Positions 52,264-64,000 of a stretch of DNA of 64,000 nucleotides are shown piece by piece. Position numbers and translations under genes: made by a program. Location: positions 1,804,389 through 1,868,388 of the forward strand of contig CM035309.1 in the NCBI GenBank assembly GCA_002900995.3, in the 5' to 3' direction. How positions within the stretch are numbered: position 1 is the stretch's first letter; each line of letters begins with the position of its first letter. The DNA comes from Ganoderma boninense (taxonomy: Eukaryota; Basidiomycota; Agaricomycetes; Polyporales; Polyporaceae). The notes under the pieces were generated by a model. The model was not told the DNA's origin and did no database searches. It saw nothing but the letters and a program-made list of their open reading frames with translations.

Positions 52264-55200
52264 CCCATTGGAGCTATTATCTGGAGCGACCTTCATCTCC
52301 GCTGGTGGTTTTCGCACAGGTATGTCTTTGAAGTACCGCATACCCAAGGGATGTATGTCCTGTGACTCCGTTGGAGAAGAAAAGCCGCAGGCGCATGCCC
52401 GCTTGGGTACGACAGTTTCAGTGGTTGCACCTCGGCTCGAGTCCGAATCATCATGCGCCCCAGTGAGATCATTTTGGGGGTATGTACTAGCAGTACGATC
52501 TATGTTCGGCTCTCTTGGTGTTCCCATGTCATTGTGGATAAGAGGTCATGAGGTCGTTCTCGCGTCAGATTGCACCACCTCGTAGGTGCCCGACCGGGTT
52601 CTCCGAGTTGTTGGCCGAGATTGCTAAGTTGTTGAATACCAGCAAAGTGGTCCCACTGATACAGACTGCTTCAACCTCACGTTGTCTCAGCATTGCAGGA
52701 GCCCTACGTCGAGTTGACAGCCCATCTCCCGCGCCTGCCCGTTGCGAAGATCGCAATGGACACCGGAATGCCCACATGCCAGTGGCTGCGTCAAGTTGAT
52801 CTCCCTGTTCCTCCTTGTCCGCATCCTCTGTGAGCTAGACACTCGGGCGGCGGCTTGGCGCAGTTTCAACCACATGCCAATGGAGGTAGAAGGTCCGCTG
52901 ACACTCTGGTGGCGACGGAGACGCGCTCCTGGTGTGTACCCCGCTGGTATTGCGTCTGCATCTGATCGATTTGCCAGGCCCTCCGACCTCCGTGCGAGCG
53001 CACCCGAATTCTCTTCCAACCTCATCAATCGTAAGCCAGGGCTTCCACATTCCTTCAACGAAGCTCGATGCAAAGATATCGATGTAATTTGGGACACCTC
53101 CACAGTCGCCGTGAACCGTACCGGTCGCCTCAATGTCGCTGGAACCTCCTACCCGCCACAATGGAAGCGGAATTAGCTTGTGGCAGCACCGGTCACCCGC
53201 ACTACAAAGTCTGGAGCCGGTGGGTCCGTTACCCGAGTGGATGCTCCTAGCCTCTGGCCGCCCGCCTTCCACGGACAGCGTCCGAGGGCACTCGCTGATC
53301 TGCCCAAAGAGTACGCTCGTCCTAAGCTTGGCTTTGCGCCGTTCTTAGCCACTGTCTACCGATATTACATGTTGGTGTTCTGGCCCTCCCTGCGCACTTG
53401 TCTTCTCGAATGGAGCGGCGTTTCGGTTTGTCGGCACGACGGGGCTCGGCCTGCCGAGCATTCTTGAGGGTTGAGCCTGTTGTCATCCATACACTCCGGA
53501 TGTTTCCCGCAATACGTATTCGCCTGCCCACATTCCCAACTCCTCAAAGCATGCACACACGTGAATGCAGCTCGAGTAGTCATAGTGCGTCCCGGTGACC
53601 ACGTTCGAGACAAGGCGGCATAAACGTGGGGGCAAGACCAGTCTTCTTGAAGAAGACTCGTCCTGGCTCCCGAGAAAACGCGCCGACCGCATAGAGGCAC
53701 TCCGACGCACATGCGACTGGGGGGGCAGGAAGGTCCCAACGCCGCAGAAATGCCACAACCGTCACTACACATCATTACGACATACCCCTCAGACTTTGGA
53801 CGTCCTTTCGCCGCGACGCCGCACTAGCGTTCTCACTGCCCTATGGCGACACGCAGCCAGCACACGCAGCGCACCTGGCCGGAGCTTCGAACGCACGCCA
53901 TCCATGGCGACAACTCGAACCCGAAGCTGGGCTCACCGGCCCCTCTCCGCAGGCATGTGCGAAGGAGTGAGCTTCGCGGGAGCGTGCTATTCTCGGCTAG
54001 AGATGGTCGGCCGTGAAAACACGACCGCAGCAGAGCAGGAAGGCAAATTGGGGTTCGTGCTGTTTGGGGAAGCCGAGGTCGTGCCACGGTGAATAGTCCT
54101 CCTGTCTGGGTCTGAATCGTGTCTGAATGATCATCTTCCGGACGGTCCATGCCGGGGTCAGCAGGCCAGGGTCACAGCCGTCGCTCACCACATCTCGTCA
54201 GGTGGGCGACATAAGTCGTTCTTGTTGTATGCGCGCGCAGTGCCTCGGCGCCTGGGAGTAAGGTTGAATGTACCAATCGGAGTTGGAACGGAAGGGCAGC
54301 GTACCTAGGATGGGAAGGATGGGAGAATACTCACTATGGTAAGGATGGATCCGAAACAGCGTCGCGGAGGTCGGGGTAGGTATTACGCATACTGAACAGA
54401 AGACACGAGGAGGCCCGGTGGATGTGCGTCCTGAAATATGCGCGTGCATCGTATTGTACGGGGACAAAAATAACACGGCGGCTTGAGAATGGTCAGGCCC
54501 TCGGTGTGCGATGTGGCATCGCGGTTTCGCTACGGCCCCACACTCGTATGTAAGCGTAACGCCACAAAGCTGCTGCTTGTCGGAAAGATTGGGAAAATAT
54601 CGGCCCTCGCAACGTCAGCGAGCTTCCTCGATATTCCTCTCTCTTACCGTGAGGCTTCCCAATGGCGCGATATCGCACGAGAAGATGGTGATGGTGCTAT
54701 TAGTAGACGCTTTCACGGCAACGATACGTTATGGAACCATTCGAAGGCGAGTAAGCCCGGCTAGCATGCTCGCACCTGGAGAAAAGACGGCTTACGGGCG
54801 AGACGGAGATGGGTTTTGTAGCCGAGACCCTCCTTGGAAGTTCACCAAAATTAGCTGCATGTAATGAAAGCTGGATCCAGCGCAGTTCGCAAGGGAACAA
54901 TACGCTTCGAAGACAGGTGGCGCGGATATACACATAGGCTATTCATGTCGTAATTATTCCTGTCTGTAGAGACGTCAGTCAAAACCTTAGAGTCAAAGTT
55001 ACTTTCGTGCATCGTGCATCATCATCTGCGGTGTTAATAACACTCACCGTCACCCACGGCTCAACTCGTCCCCATTCATGCCCTCATATTAGATTCGGCG
55101 AAGCGGACACATCACAGTTGCGAGGTACTGCAAGGAGATAGGGCAAACCCATCTGCGTCAGGACCGAAAGCACCGAAGATTAATGCGTGGAATGGACCAG

Positions 55201-55997
55201 GTCTAGAGATGAAAGCATGCCGAAAAGTGTCCCCATGATGATGCAAGAGGACATCAATCCTTGTGCACGGAGCAGAAGGCCCCAACAACGCTAGCAAAGC
55301 GCCTTGCCGTCGACCGCTACTCACAGCAACCGGTGAAGCCATGGGGTGTGCATCGTCACACGGACATCGGTCCGACGGTACGGCGACACGCGCTGACCAC
55401 TGCTGACCTGGGGATGAACGTTTCAGGACATCGGGTCCGGGACAATATTTGCGGCTTCTGGAAGCTGGTGTAAAGCCGCAGACGGAGAGATGGCGAGCGG
55501 AATCTGTGTGTGGGGACTTGGGTGGCGTCAGAGAAGGGGCTGTTTCCTGTGTGGCGGTGGTGGTGGTGGATGCGGATTGAGGGGATCGCAGACGACCCGG
55601 AGGAATATTTGACAGACGCGATGCCCTGGTGGCCTGTGCTCCGGGAGCGGAACAAACGTTTTGATCCATCACGTGTGCGGGGTACTGTATTAATACGCAT
55701 AGCGCCAGGGCCGAAATTCGTGAATTTAGGCTAAAATGGGGCCATCGTCGGGGGAGGCGGCCTGAAGGAGGTCGGCTGGGGTCGCGCGAAAGGCGCAAAA
55801 GCTTAACTCATCGTGCGGAGTTGTTTGCCGAGAGGGAAGGAAGCGTGCGAAGAGGGAAGGAGGAGCACGACTGGGCGGAAACAACGATCGGGGTGGGAGG
55901 CGCCCAGGTGGGAGCTCCGCGCGTGGCTGATCGCTCTCGGCGATGTCGCGAGCTTTCTTGTCCGGTCACGACCTTGTCCCCGCTCACAATGACTCCC

Positions 55998-56004
55998 TAT
56001 ATAA
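55998..56004 (+). promoter_or_regulatory. TATA box of the F-box-like gene
   Basis: TATATAA lies 118 bp upstream of the ATG at 56122 and is followed by a C-rich leader, so it is well placed for a core promoter. Confidence 0.6.
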
Positions 56005-56121
56005 GGCCGCCCGTCTCAGCTGCCCTGCCCCGTTGCCCTCCGCCGCACATATCCACACACTCTGGCCCCCCCGCATTGCCGCCGACTTAATCCACCCACA
56101 AACGCCGCTGCACCCTCTTCT

Positions 56122-58541
56122 ATGCCTACTCAGTCTTCCCTCGTCGACCAGTTTCCTCCAGAGCTACTCACCTTGATATGCGTTCACATCTACTCGTCCG
56201 GTTTGCCACCCTTGGCAACGTCCCTTGATCCCCCTCTGTGTTCCGACCACATCGGTGCGCCTACTGCTCTGCCCTCATCCTACCCCTGCGCGTACTGGCC
56301 CGAGGCCGCCGTCAGGAAGACTCTTGCTAGCCTCTGCCGGACGAACAAAGCTTGGAGCGAAGCTGCCAAGCCGTGGTTATGGCGCAGGGTCGAGATCCGC
56401 CTCCCCCGCTCTTGGTTGTCCATCGTCGAGGAGGTAGCGGGCGGTGACGACGAAGAGGCGAGCGACGAACAAGCCGCCCTGATGGTGGACCAGACGCTCA
56501 GGAACGCTGAAACCGCAGCGCTCGCAGCGCGCACAGTCCTCGGCGAATGTTCCGGCACCGATGAGGCCGCCTCGGACCTTCACGACAAGGTCCTCGAGCG
56601 ACTGTCCGGACCCGACATCTCCATTCCCCCGGAGCTGCTGACTCCACCTGCCAGTCGAGACCCCAGTCCCCGTCGCCTCCGGACGAAGAGCAAGTCGCCT
56701 GCGCGCTGGAAGCTCATGCGATCGATCAGCGTCGCCGTGCAAGATGTCATGGAGCGAGCTCATCCAGGCATATACGGTAAGCGTAGTGCTGCGTGTCGTC
56801 AAAGTTAAGGCGTGAATCACTGACTGTTCGGTACCGGGCCTTAGTCCCGCAACCCCATGATCCGCACCCAGGGCGCCTTGTCCGCCATCTGGATTTTAAC
56901 CACTTCCGAACTATCGGGATGCGGCGTTCAGTAGAGGAGGGTGTCAACAACCGCTTCGTCACTGGTGACAGGCTCGTCGCTGTTCTCAAGGTTAGTCGTT
57001 ACTTTTGCTACCCACATCTCCCGTCGAGTCAGCGTGATTGACGAACGTGCCCCAGGAACTACCAAACTTGCTCGTGTTCGGCGCTACCGAATATATGGAC
57101 GGTGCTCTCACGTTCGCGGTCCTCAAAGAGCTCCTTCTGCGCGGGTCCGCGTCGCGCGGACGTGGTCGCCCGTCCCGTGGCCGAGATGTCGTGGTTCCGG
57201 ACCCGAATGACCCCGAGCAGGAGGACCTCGAGCGCCGGCGCGAGTGCAAGGATCTGGAAGCCATCGACCTGACAGGATGCGTCAGTGGGGTCTTCGTCAG
57301 CGCCCTGACGCAATTCGTTGACAACTTCCTTCTCGGCCATTCGGATGACGCGAGCGACAGCGAGGACGAACGTGAGCGCCGCAGACCTCGCTCCAGGAAC
57401 CTTGTGCAGGAGGAGGCCTTGGTTTTCCCAGGAATGCGGCGGCTCGGTTTGCGCGGCGTCAAGTCGCTCCAGCCGCACATCCTTGAGCCGCTAGTGCAGG
57501 CGTTTCCCCACCTAACCCACCTCGACCTGTCATGCACACGGATCTCACCCGAGGGATTGGTCGCGCTCGGTCGCTCTGCAACGGTCAAGCTTCAGTCACT
57601 TGCTCTTGAGCGTTGCAACTGGCTCACCAGCGAGAGCATCCGGGACTTCCTCGTTGACGCGCGGGCGACGCACAGCCTCCGCGAACTCTCTCTTTACGGG
57701 GACTGGACCTTCCCATCTCCTCTTTCTGAAGAGGATCTTCGTGACATCCTTGAGCTCGCGCCATGCTTCAAGAGCGGACAACTCGTCTACCTCGACCTCT
57801 CGGGTACGCCACTTACCCGCGAGCTGCTCCTCGATGCCTGTCCAGCTCAGCCGTGCCTGCGTTCCCTCGGTCTGTCGCACATCCGGGCCCTCGAGCTCAC
57901 CGCCGTTGCCCAATTTCTCAAAGAAAAGGCGAGCAGCGTCGAGGTCCTTACCCTTGTCACTTCCACTCCGGAGCTCGGCTACGGAGATCCGGTCGTGCCA
58001 GCGCGGCAGGCCACAATAGCGCTCCATGCGCAACTCGTTCGCCCGCTCTGCACCCTTCCCTTCTCCTTCAGCCTCACATCAAAGCCGAAGGTCGAGGAGC
58101 CACCGACCCGTCTGCGCGTCATCGAGCTCGCGCCGCCCCTCCTCAGCAGCCTCGGCGCTGGGGCGGGGCGTGGCGCATCATCCGGAGCAAGGGCGGACGT
58201 GGATGGTACGTCGACGCGGCCAGCGGCTGGGTCGCCCAGCCGTCGTCAGATTCGGGCGACGAGGCGCGCAGCGGGCCCGTGCTCAGGAGAGACCTCGACC
58301 CGAACCACCCCTGGCGCGTCGAGCTCGAGGCGCTGGCGGATGCTAACGGTAACGTAAGTAGTGGAGTGGGTTGGCATGCTCGCAAAATGGAGGTGAGTTT
58401 CACAAAATTCGATCTTGTATTCGATTGCGATGGGGAACTGATTTGGCGACCTTGTTCGCTTCATAGGTCCTCCAGGGCGATGGGCTTCTTGGTCGTGAGG
58501 CGGGCTTATATGGCGCGGTCTCTTTTGCATACCAGGGATGA
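56122..58541 (+). CDS. F-box-like protein with leucine-rich C-terminal half
   Basis: The N-terminus looks like a basidiomycete F-box (LVDQFPPELLTLICVHIYSS, then RKTLASLCRTNKAWSEAAKP and WLWRRVEIRL). F-box proteins recruit targets to SCF ubiquitin ligases. After an acidic linker come leucine-rich repeat-like segments: HLDFNHFRTIGMRRSV, MRRLGLRGVKSLQPHILEPL, HLTHLDLSCTRISPEGLVAL, LQSLALERCNWLTSESIRDF and LRSLGLSHIRALELTAVAQF. Introns at about 56777-56844 and 56992-57055 hold phase, and one more lies at about 58394-58467. Near 58,160-58,168, at two runs of four G, the coding frame steps by one base; with one more G the text continues as AWRIIRSKGGRGWYVDAASG. The protein then ends LYGAVSFAYQG at the TGA at 58539-58541. 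The step looks like a base missing from the sequence. Confidence 0.8.
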
Positions 58542-61359
58542 GCTCGGCGCTGCTAGTCTTGTTCCCCTCATCCCAATCTTCATGTTCGTCGCAGCGTCGG
58601 CAGCACGGCAGCTCGATCTCCCAGGGACTCTTCTGGAATTTTTACTTCTTGCGTTTTGGTTTTTTGGGGCGTCTGCGCCCGTAATATCTTCCTTTTTTCT
58701 AGTGTTGTTTTGTGCTCTTGTCAGCGCTCTGCTTCTGTGCAACCCTGGTTCCATCGCTTCGATCCTCATCCTCACATACTCACCGCCTCGAAAGCTAAAA
58801 GTTTCCGTATCTGGTACGAAACACTCGACTCACATATCTGTACAGTATTTGGCAGTACATAGATGTCTATATATCCACGCAATTCCCCTGGGACATGGCG
58901 TTCTGGTTCCGTCTCGCATCCACTCACAGCAATCGTATAGCAACATATAATCGAACCGCGCCGCTCAACATACTCATACTTCTGTACATGCATGTACTAC
59001 CAACACTATCCTATTTTTACACCGGCCGAGCACAGTAATCGCTATTATCGGTGGTATGGAGGAACCGTTACATTCAGGAGACCCCGAATGCCAAGAGGCG
59101 GGACAAGGCAGTGCTGTGAAGCCTTGTTGAGCGCCACCCGCTTCGACCTCGGATTTCCCCCTTGTTCAAGCATCGCATGGTGTCGAAGTCTACATCTGTA
59201 GAAGCCCTATATAGCAATACCAATGTCTCGGAAAGATCCATGCACTGTCGGTGGTCGATGACATGCAAAGGCCAGCCGCGGGAGTATGTGGGCGCATCTC
59301 GTTCACCATGCCGCCTAGTAGATATTTGGCACCCGCGAGGTATCCAAGCTGCCCTGTTCAGGCGAGTTCAGGCGAGATAACCTTGCGCTAGAACATTGAG
59401 TCCAGATATCCAGTCGAGACGACCGGGCGTTCCGAATGACATGAGCTCGTGTAGCCTTGACGTCGAAGCTTTGAAGACCGGGGCCATCAAGCCCGCTCTA
59501 ACGCCGGATCCACATTATCCATTGCCTCGAGCTCAATCGCTTCCGGATAACGCATTCAAATGTTCCACATCTCGCGCGTTCCGGGGATCTGGTGACCGAG
59601 GATATGGATACACTATTGAGATACGCAGTCAAGGTTGTGGCCAAGAAGTGGGATATCAGGGCAAGGCGACGAAGCAACCTGTCGCCCGGGCGCGTGGGTG
59701 CTTCGCGGATCGTGATCGAGTCGTATCCCAGGAGGCTAATTGGCACATGCTCCGGATAACCATGTCGTCTTCGAGGTTGCTTCTTGGTTCAACCTCCAGT
59801 CTTGGCGTGCAATTCTGTCGCATTTCATGGTAAAAAGGTCAGAAAATCAAAATCCATGAACAGCCGCCGCCCGCAGTGTCCCAGGGGTTCCAGTACTTAC
59901 CCAATAACAAGTACGCACGCCAATCATGGCACGATAACTCCTCCTCGGGCGGTTGACACAGCCCCAAGGACTGCGGCGGCCGCTTAATGACGTCGATCCT
60001 TGGCCGATCCGCCAAGGCCGTGCATGCCCTACTTATCTTGCGAGGTACTGGCGGCAGCGAGCTCGAGCGTCCTCTACAGCAAATATTCTATTCCGTATAT
60101 CGTCCACGGACCAAACCTGCAATAATAGGTAGAAAGTCGGGCCCTTGCATGTTATTCAAGCTGGCAAATGCTCTTCGACGAGCTGCAATACGTTGCTGGT
60201 GAGTCGTCAGTGCGCCCGCTGGCAGCGTGGATTCTCTTCGCCCACGCACTTGACGTCGAACATACCCTAATATGACTCCGCAATGATCGGTGGGTGCCTT
60301 GAGCGTTCGGGGACAGGAACTAAGGAAGGACATGGCGGTCAGGAGTCAGACTGGACACCGGCGACGGGGGTTGAGGCCTGAGGACGGCGCTGACAGCTAG
60401 CGGATTGCGAAGTTCCTGACGTCCTGTGGGCTGGGACTCTCAGCATGTCGCGCCTCGCGATAATTTGAATCGTGTAGTAGTCGAGCCGTGACCGCATCTT
60501 GGTACGGAAGCATATCAACACTAATTCGACAGCGCAGGTACGGGCCGACGTACGGTCATGCGTATGTGATGTCCGGGATGTGACCGGCCAGCCAGGGAGA
60601 CCGAGGCTATGCACTGCTCCGGAACCTCGGCGGTGGTTCGGCTGACGCCAGTCTCCCGCAGTACAGGTGCGAGGGTTGTGGACAGCTTTGTACAAAGCCG
60701 CGTGCTAACGTATGTCCTCCGGAGTCCGGACTGTCAGCGATCCGAAGGCTGAAGGCTGTAGGTAAGGATGGGGCATACATACGTGCAGGAGAGCGTACCA
60801 GGTGTGGCAGGCGGGAGCCGGGCTATGATCGTCGGCCGGCCGCTGGCATCGTGAAAACTTTGCATATATGCATAGGGCCGCTGCTGCTTGCGCGCAAGCG
60901 CGACATGCGAGCACTGCCGCGCGCAGTGGTTCCAGTCAAGCTAGAAGGTATTCACGCACAGCCCACGTCGGCTTTTGCATGGGAATGAGAGCTAGCCCGA
61001 CGGCACGGGCATGGATGGCGTTCGGGACGTTTTCAGCGTGCCTTCCACGGCCAACAGGCCGGATGCGTTGGTGAACCTGCTTGACGTACGAGAAATTGTC
61101 TCTGCGGAAGGACCCCGAAGGGACAGTTCATCACTGTGGCGGCGGGCAGACTGTAAGCACGGTGCCAATCAAGTGCCCAATTGCCTCTGGAAGTAAGCGT
61201 AATGCCTCGCCACATACCGAATATTACCGAATGTCGGGCCGAACTGCAGCTACTTGTTCATGGAGCAGGCTCTAGAAAAGTAGGCGTATAGAGTCATGCC
61301 TGAAGAAGTCGGAGCCAGCTGGCATTGAAGGAACCGGCGCCATGCGGCACAGAAAGATT

Positions 61360-61379
61360 ACACTCTCTCTTGAGAGTGT
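61360..61379. repeat. Perfect 8-bp inverted repeat with 4-base loop
   Basis: ACACTCTC and GAGAGTGT flank TCTT. There is no T-run to suggest a pol III terminator and no gene close by. It may be a chance hairpin or a binding dyad. Confidence 0.6.
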
Positions 61380-62945
61380 GCTCTCCCTTACCTAGCTTGG
61401 ACAGGAGGCACTGACAACCCGGCTTGAATGGGCACGATTCATGCATGCCTCAATCCTCCGCTCCTTTGCAGTTCATAGTACATACACAGTCCTCCAAAAG
61501 AAACGAGGCTGCCTTTGACAAGAAATGAAGGTGTAATAGAACACTACCAAGGGCATGGCCATGATAAGGTTCGCAATGGATGAGCAAAATCGCCGTGATG
61601 GAGACACTCCAACGTGTGGTGTCGTAAGGAAGGCGTCTCGGAAACACATTTCCAGTCATTCCTATGGTAGCGTTGTGCTGCGCGCCACGACGACTGAAAG
61701 AGGGTCGCCGTGGAGTACAGCACGCCGATTTACCTAGGCCATTAGCCTTCAAGCTTCAAGCAAGACATCGGGTGGCATGGGTAGCATGGGGTCTAAATTA
61801 CGGTGCTGTACATAGCAACCCAGTCAGGACACTCCCAAAAGAAGTCACCTTACCTTTTCCAGGTACCGTGCATGGGACCGGCAGATCCACCATGCCCGAG
61901 TCTCCAGGCCTGCGACTGCATCCCCGTGCACAGTGATGCAGGGGCGGCGACGAGCAAGCCACAAAAAGAATGGTGGCGTCTTGCTCGGCTAAACCGCGAA
62001 GTTGTATTATTGACCGCCTGCAGCACACCATACCCCTCTCCTACTAGCAATCGGGTTGAACAGGGTTGTGCCTGGCAAAGGTCTGCCACGAAGTTCTCGG
62101 AATCGTGTGCAGAGCGCGATATTTCCTAACACCAATTCATCATGAGCAGGCATGCGCGTGGTAGTCCGTGGAGATAGAACTATAAGGAGACGCACCAACT
62201 TCGGGTAGCACCTCGACATGAGGGATGGGGTGTTTGTCAGAATTGCAGTAAGGCGGTGTCGGGCGTGAGCACGGGGGACGAAGCAGCAGTAACCCATGAC
62301 AGGACATATCCGGTGCGTAGCTATAGGGAAGTCGCGTCGTCCTGCAGGAGGGCGTATGCTGTGTACTCCGAAGGCATGGCCACAATGCCTCGAGCTAGTG
62401 GGGGCGGGCCGAAGAAGCTCAGAGAAGTAGCGGTGGCGACTTGGGGGCGACAGGAATGTGGGGCGCGGTGAAAGCGTCCTGCCATTTGTGATCATGAATT
62501 GGCCTTGAGCTGGAGGTGCCGCTCAGTGGCGTACACGGACGGCGCCCTCCCATCTCCGTCCAACACAGCACCTGAGCATGAGAATAATAAACACAAGTTG
62601 AACACAATAATGGCCGAGGACAAGATGCTCGCCACAGGTATGAGCAGGGAAGAAAGAGACCCCCACCTGCTAACTGATGATGACGACGGCAGTCTGGTAT
62701 TCTGTTTCGTGACAGTTGAAACGACTTGGGGCCGAATCAAGTTAACGTTGCGAGCGAGGAAGAGGGGCCGGCAGCATTTGGGGAGGGACCCTGGACACCG
62801 CCGGGCTCAGACAGAGGAATAAAGATAAAGGGCTGTGCTTGGCGTGGCAATTGTTGGGTGCTGTCGCGACTCGAACGCCGGTGCACGCGCCTTGGGCTCG
62901 GATGGGTGTTGCTGTCCCGTTGGCCATTCGCCCGGCGCGGCGGAG

Positions 62946-62950
62946 TATAA
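62946..62950 (+). promoter_or_regulatory. TATA-like element of the calcium exchanger gene
   Basis: TATAA at 62946-62950 in a GC-rich surround lies about 88 bp upstream of the ATG at 63034, a normal distance for a fungal core promoter. Confidence 0.5.
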
Positions 62951-63033
62951 GGACCTGGCGGGCTGATTCACATTCTCGTTTCGAACTTCTCCCACCACTA
63001 GTTCCTACCAGAGCCTGCACCGCTTCCCGCGCC

Positions 63034-64000
63034 ATGCCAGAACTCGAACCGCAATCCGAGGCAACCGCCGTCCAGAAGCGTCCCACTTTCGACATGACAG
63101 ACACGAACCAGACGCCTCGCAGGAATGCTACAAATAACTCGGCAATTGCAAGAGCAACCTCACGCACCTCCGCAGTCTCTCGCCGCTCAGAACTCGTACG
63201 CAAGCTCACCATGCCTCCCAAACCCGTTGGCCCTGCTCCCCCGCTCTGGCAAGGAATCAAGGCCATCGTCCTCATGTCATGTCAGTCTCTCTCCCCAACC
63301 TATGTCCTTCTGTCCCTGACCTATATCCTCTCTAGGGATAAACGTCCTCCTTGTCTTTGTCCCAATCTCTGTATGTATGCTGCTTTCCCTACCACCCAGC
63401 TGCTCATCGTCTCCATAGTGGGCATGCCATTTCGCATTGCCCAAGGACGACAAGAACGATACTCTCATCTTCGTCTGTACGTATCTCTTCCTTCCGCCAC
63501 TCATCCCACGCTGACTTGACTCCAGTCTCCTTCCTTGCCATCATCCCTTTGGCTAAGGTATTTAACTTTTCTATCACCCTCTGCGCCACATGTTCCTCAC
63601 CCCCCACATAGCTACTTGCGTTTGCGACTGATGAACTTTCTCTGCGTGTCGGCCAAACCCTTGCAGGCCTTCTTAATGCAACACTGGTGCGTTCTCTCGC
63701 CACCGTGATTATTTACCTGTCTCTCAACCTTGTTCTGTAGGGCAATGCGTGCGCTACCCCATCTCGCAATCTCCCCTTCCATGTTGACATACCCGCCACA
63801 GTGTTGAACTCATTGTAGCTGTATGTGTCACACTAATTACGCACAATCGTCGTGGTCTGACGTGGCACCTCTATAGATCATTGCCCTTGTCCAATGTCAA
63901 CTACAAGTGGTACAGGCGTCTCGTACGTACTTGTCAGCCATTCTTGGCTTCACCGGCTTACGCCTTAACTGGCCATGACGTCTTGTAGTTGTCGGGTCGA
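63034..64000 (+). CDS. VCX1: Vacuolar Ca2+/H+ exchanger, 5' part only (window end)
   Basis: The gene runs off the end of the window. Nine exons are read: 63034-63280, 63336-63370, 63419-63476, 63536-63557, 63612-63686, 63741-63748, 63802-63820, 63877-63922 and 63989 onward. The N-terminal 80 residues are polar and cytosolic. The membrane part then reads WINVLLVFVPISW, HFALPKDDKNDTLIFVFSFL, AIIPLAKLLAFATDELSLRV and GQTLAGLLNATL. The cation-exchanger signature GNAVELIVAIIALVQ and LQVVQASLVGS follow. The Glu in GNAVEL is the conserved cation-binding residue of CAX antiporters. The enzyme moves Ca2+ into the vacuole against H+. The signature is assembled from an 8-nt exon (GNA) and a 19-nt exon. 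Confidence 0.9.

Larger units (their letters stand above)
52124..56121. other. Gene-poor 4-kb region
   Basis: No protein family is recognisable on either strand. Open frames of up to about 165 codons (53595-54092 plus, 52742-53176 plus) have mixed composition and overlap others of equal length on the opposite strand. Bases just after 52123 are the ERG28 3' region. The final 150 bases carry the promoter of the F-box-like gene. It may be decayed sequence, but I saw no terminal repeats or transposase-like motifs. Confidence 0.4.
58542..63033. other. Gene-poor 4.5-kb region
   Basis: Only short frames of mixed composition are present, and no family is recognised on either strand. Small features are a 10-bp tandem duplication (two copies of gttcaggcga near 59,358) and the hairpin at 61360-61379. 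The last 100 bases contain the promoter of the calcium exchanger gene. Confidence 0.4.

Noticed and set aside
53595..54092. Plus-strand 165-codon frame as a possible gene
   Set aside because: The residues are Arg/Thr/Ser-rich without hydrophobic pattern or domain, and equal-sized frames overlap it on the minus strand.
1..64000. CRISPR arrays, insertion sequences, bacterial operons or prophage
   Set aside because: No regularly spaced repeats, transposase motifs or Shine-Dalgarno-led gene strings are seen. The whole window is intron-rich fungal sequence.

Overview
The window is nuclear DNA from a filamentous basidiomycete, most likely an agaricomycete such as a polypore. The evidence is GC-rich coding sequence, many phase-conserved introns of about 50-65 nt with GT..CTNAC..AG signals, the basidiomycete-restricted DUF6593 family, a WC-2 type PAS/GATA regulator, and an intron-containing tRNA-Tyr. 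Genes lie on both strands with no operon logic. I reconstructed gene models by reading splice sites by eye, so exon edges given in the text are inferred.

Layout. 1-4.2 kb: a large ankyrin-repeat protein. 5.9-10.3 kb: a 2H cyclic phosphodiesterase (Cpd1 type), a SANT/Myb-like DNA-binding protein with broken reading frames, and an intracellular LysM protein on the minus strand. 10.7-15.1 kb: a secreted ExeM-like endonuclease/exonuclease/phosphatase gene, tail-to-tail with an unrecognised conserved-looking protein. 15.4-18.5 kb: a rearranged accessory island with two intact DUF6593 genes, a truncated third copy, a fossil of one exon of the neighbouring nuclease gene, and a duplicated plus-strand block. 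19.1 kb: tRNA-Tyr(GTA) with a 17-nt intron.

19.6-24.7 kb: a roughly 1,550-residue, Glu/Pro/Val/Ala-rich protein. It carries exon-borne copies of a SPWTPSYSVT motif and ends in a basic stretch plus CVIM, a CaaX prenylation box. This is the most novel-looking gene here. 25.2-31.2 kb, all minus: a GPI-anchored KRE9/KNH-like surface protein, PRMT5 and a small ankyrin protein. 33.0-35.7 kb: the WC-2 homologue (PAS plus GATA finger) behind a 1.8-kb upstream region. 37.3-41.0 kb: SDS22 and a CCDC174-like protein. 42.7-46.0 kb: a tail-anchored CS-domain (p23-like) protein, divergent from thiamine pyrophosphokinase over a 242-bp shared promoter. 47.1-50.7 kb: a long disordered Ser/Pro-rich protein. 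51.4-52.1 kb: ERG28. 56.1-58.5 kb: an F-box-like/leucine-rich protein. 63.0 kb to the end: the 5' part of a vacuolar Ca2+/H+ exchanger whose signature motif is split over an 8-nt microexon.

Most recognised genes are housekeeping: sterol synthesis scaffold, thiamine cofactor, RNA end processing, arginine methylation, PP1 regulation. Two stretches of about 4 kb (52.1-56.1 and 58.5-63.0 kb) hold no gene I can support. Several conserved genes show single-base reading-frame breaks, some at homopolymers, which points to residual indel errors in the assembly rather than gene death.
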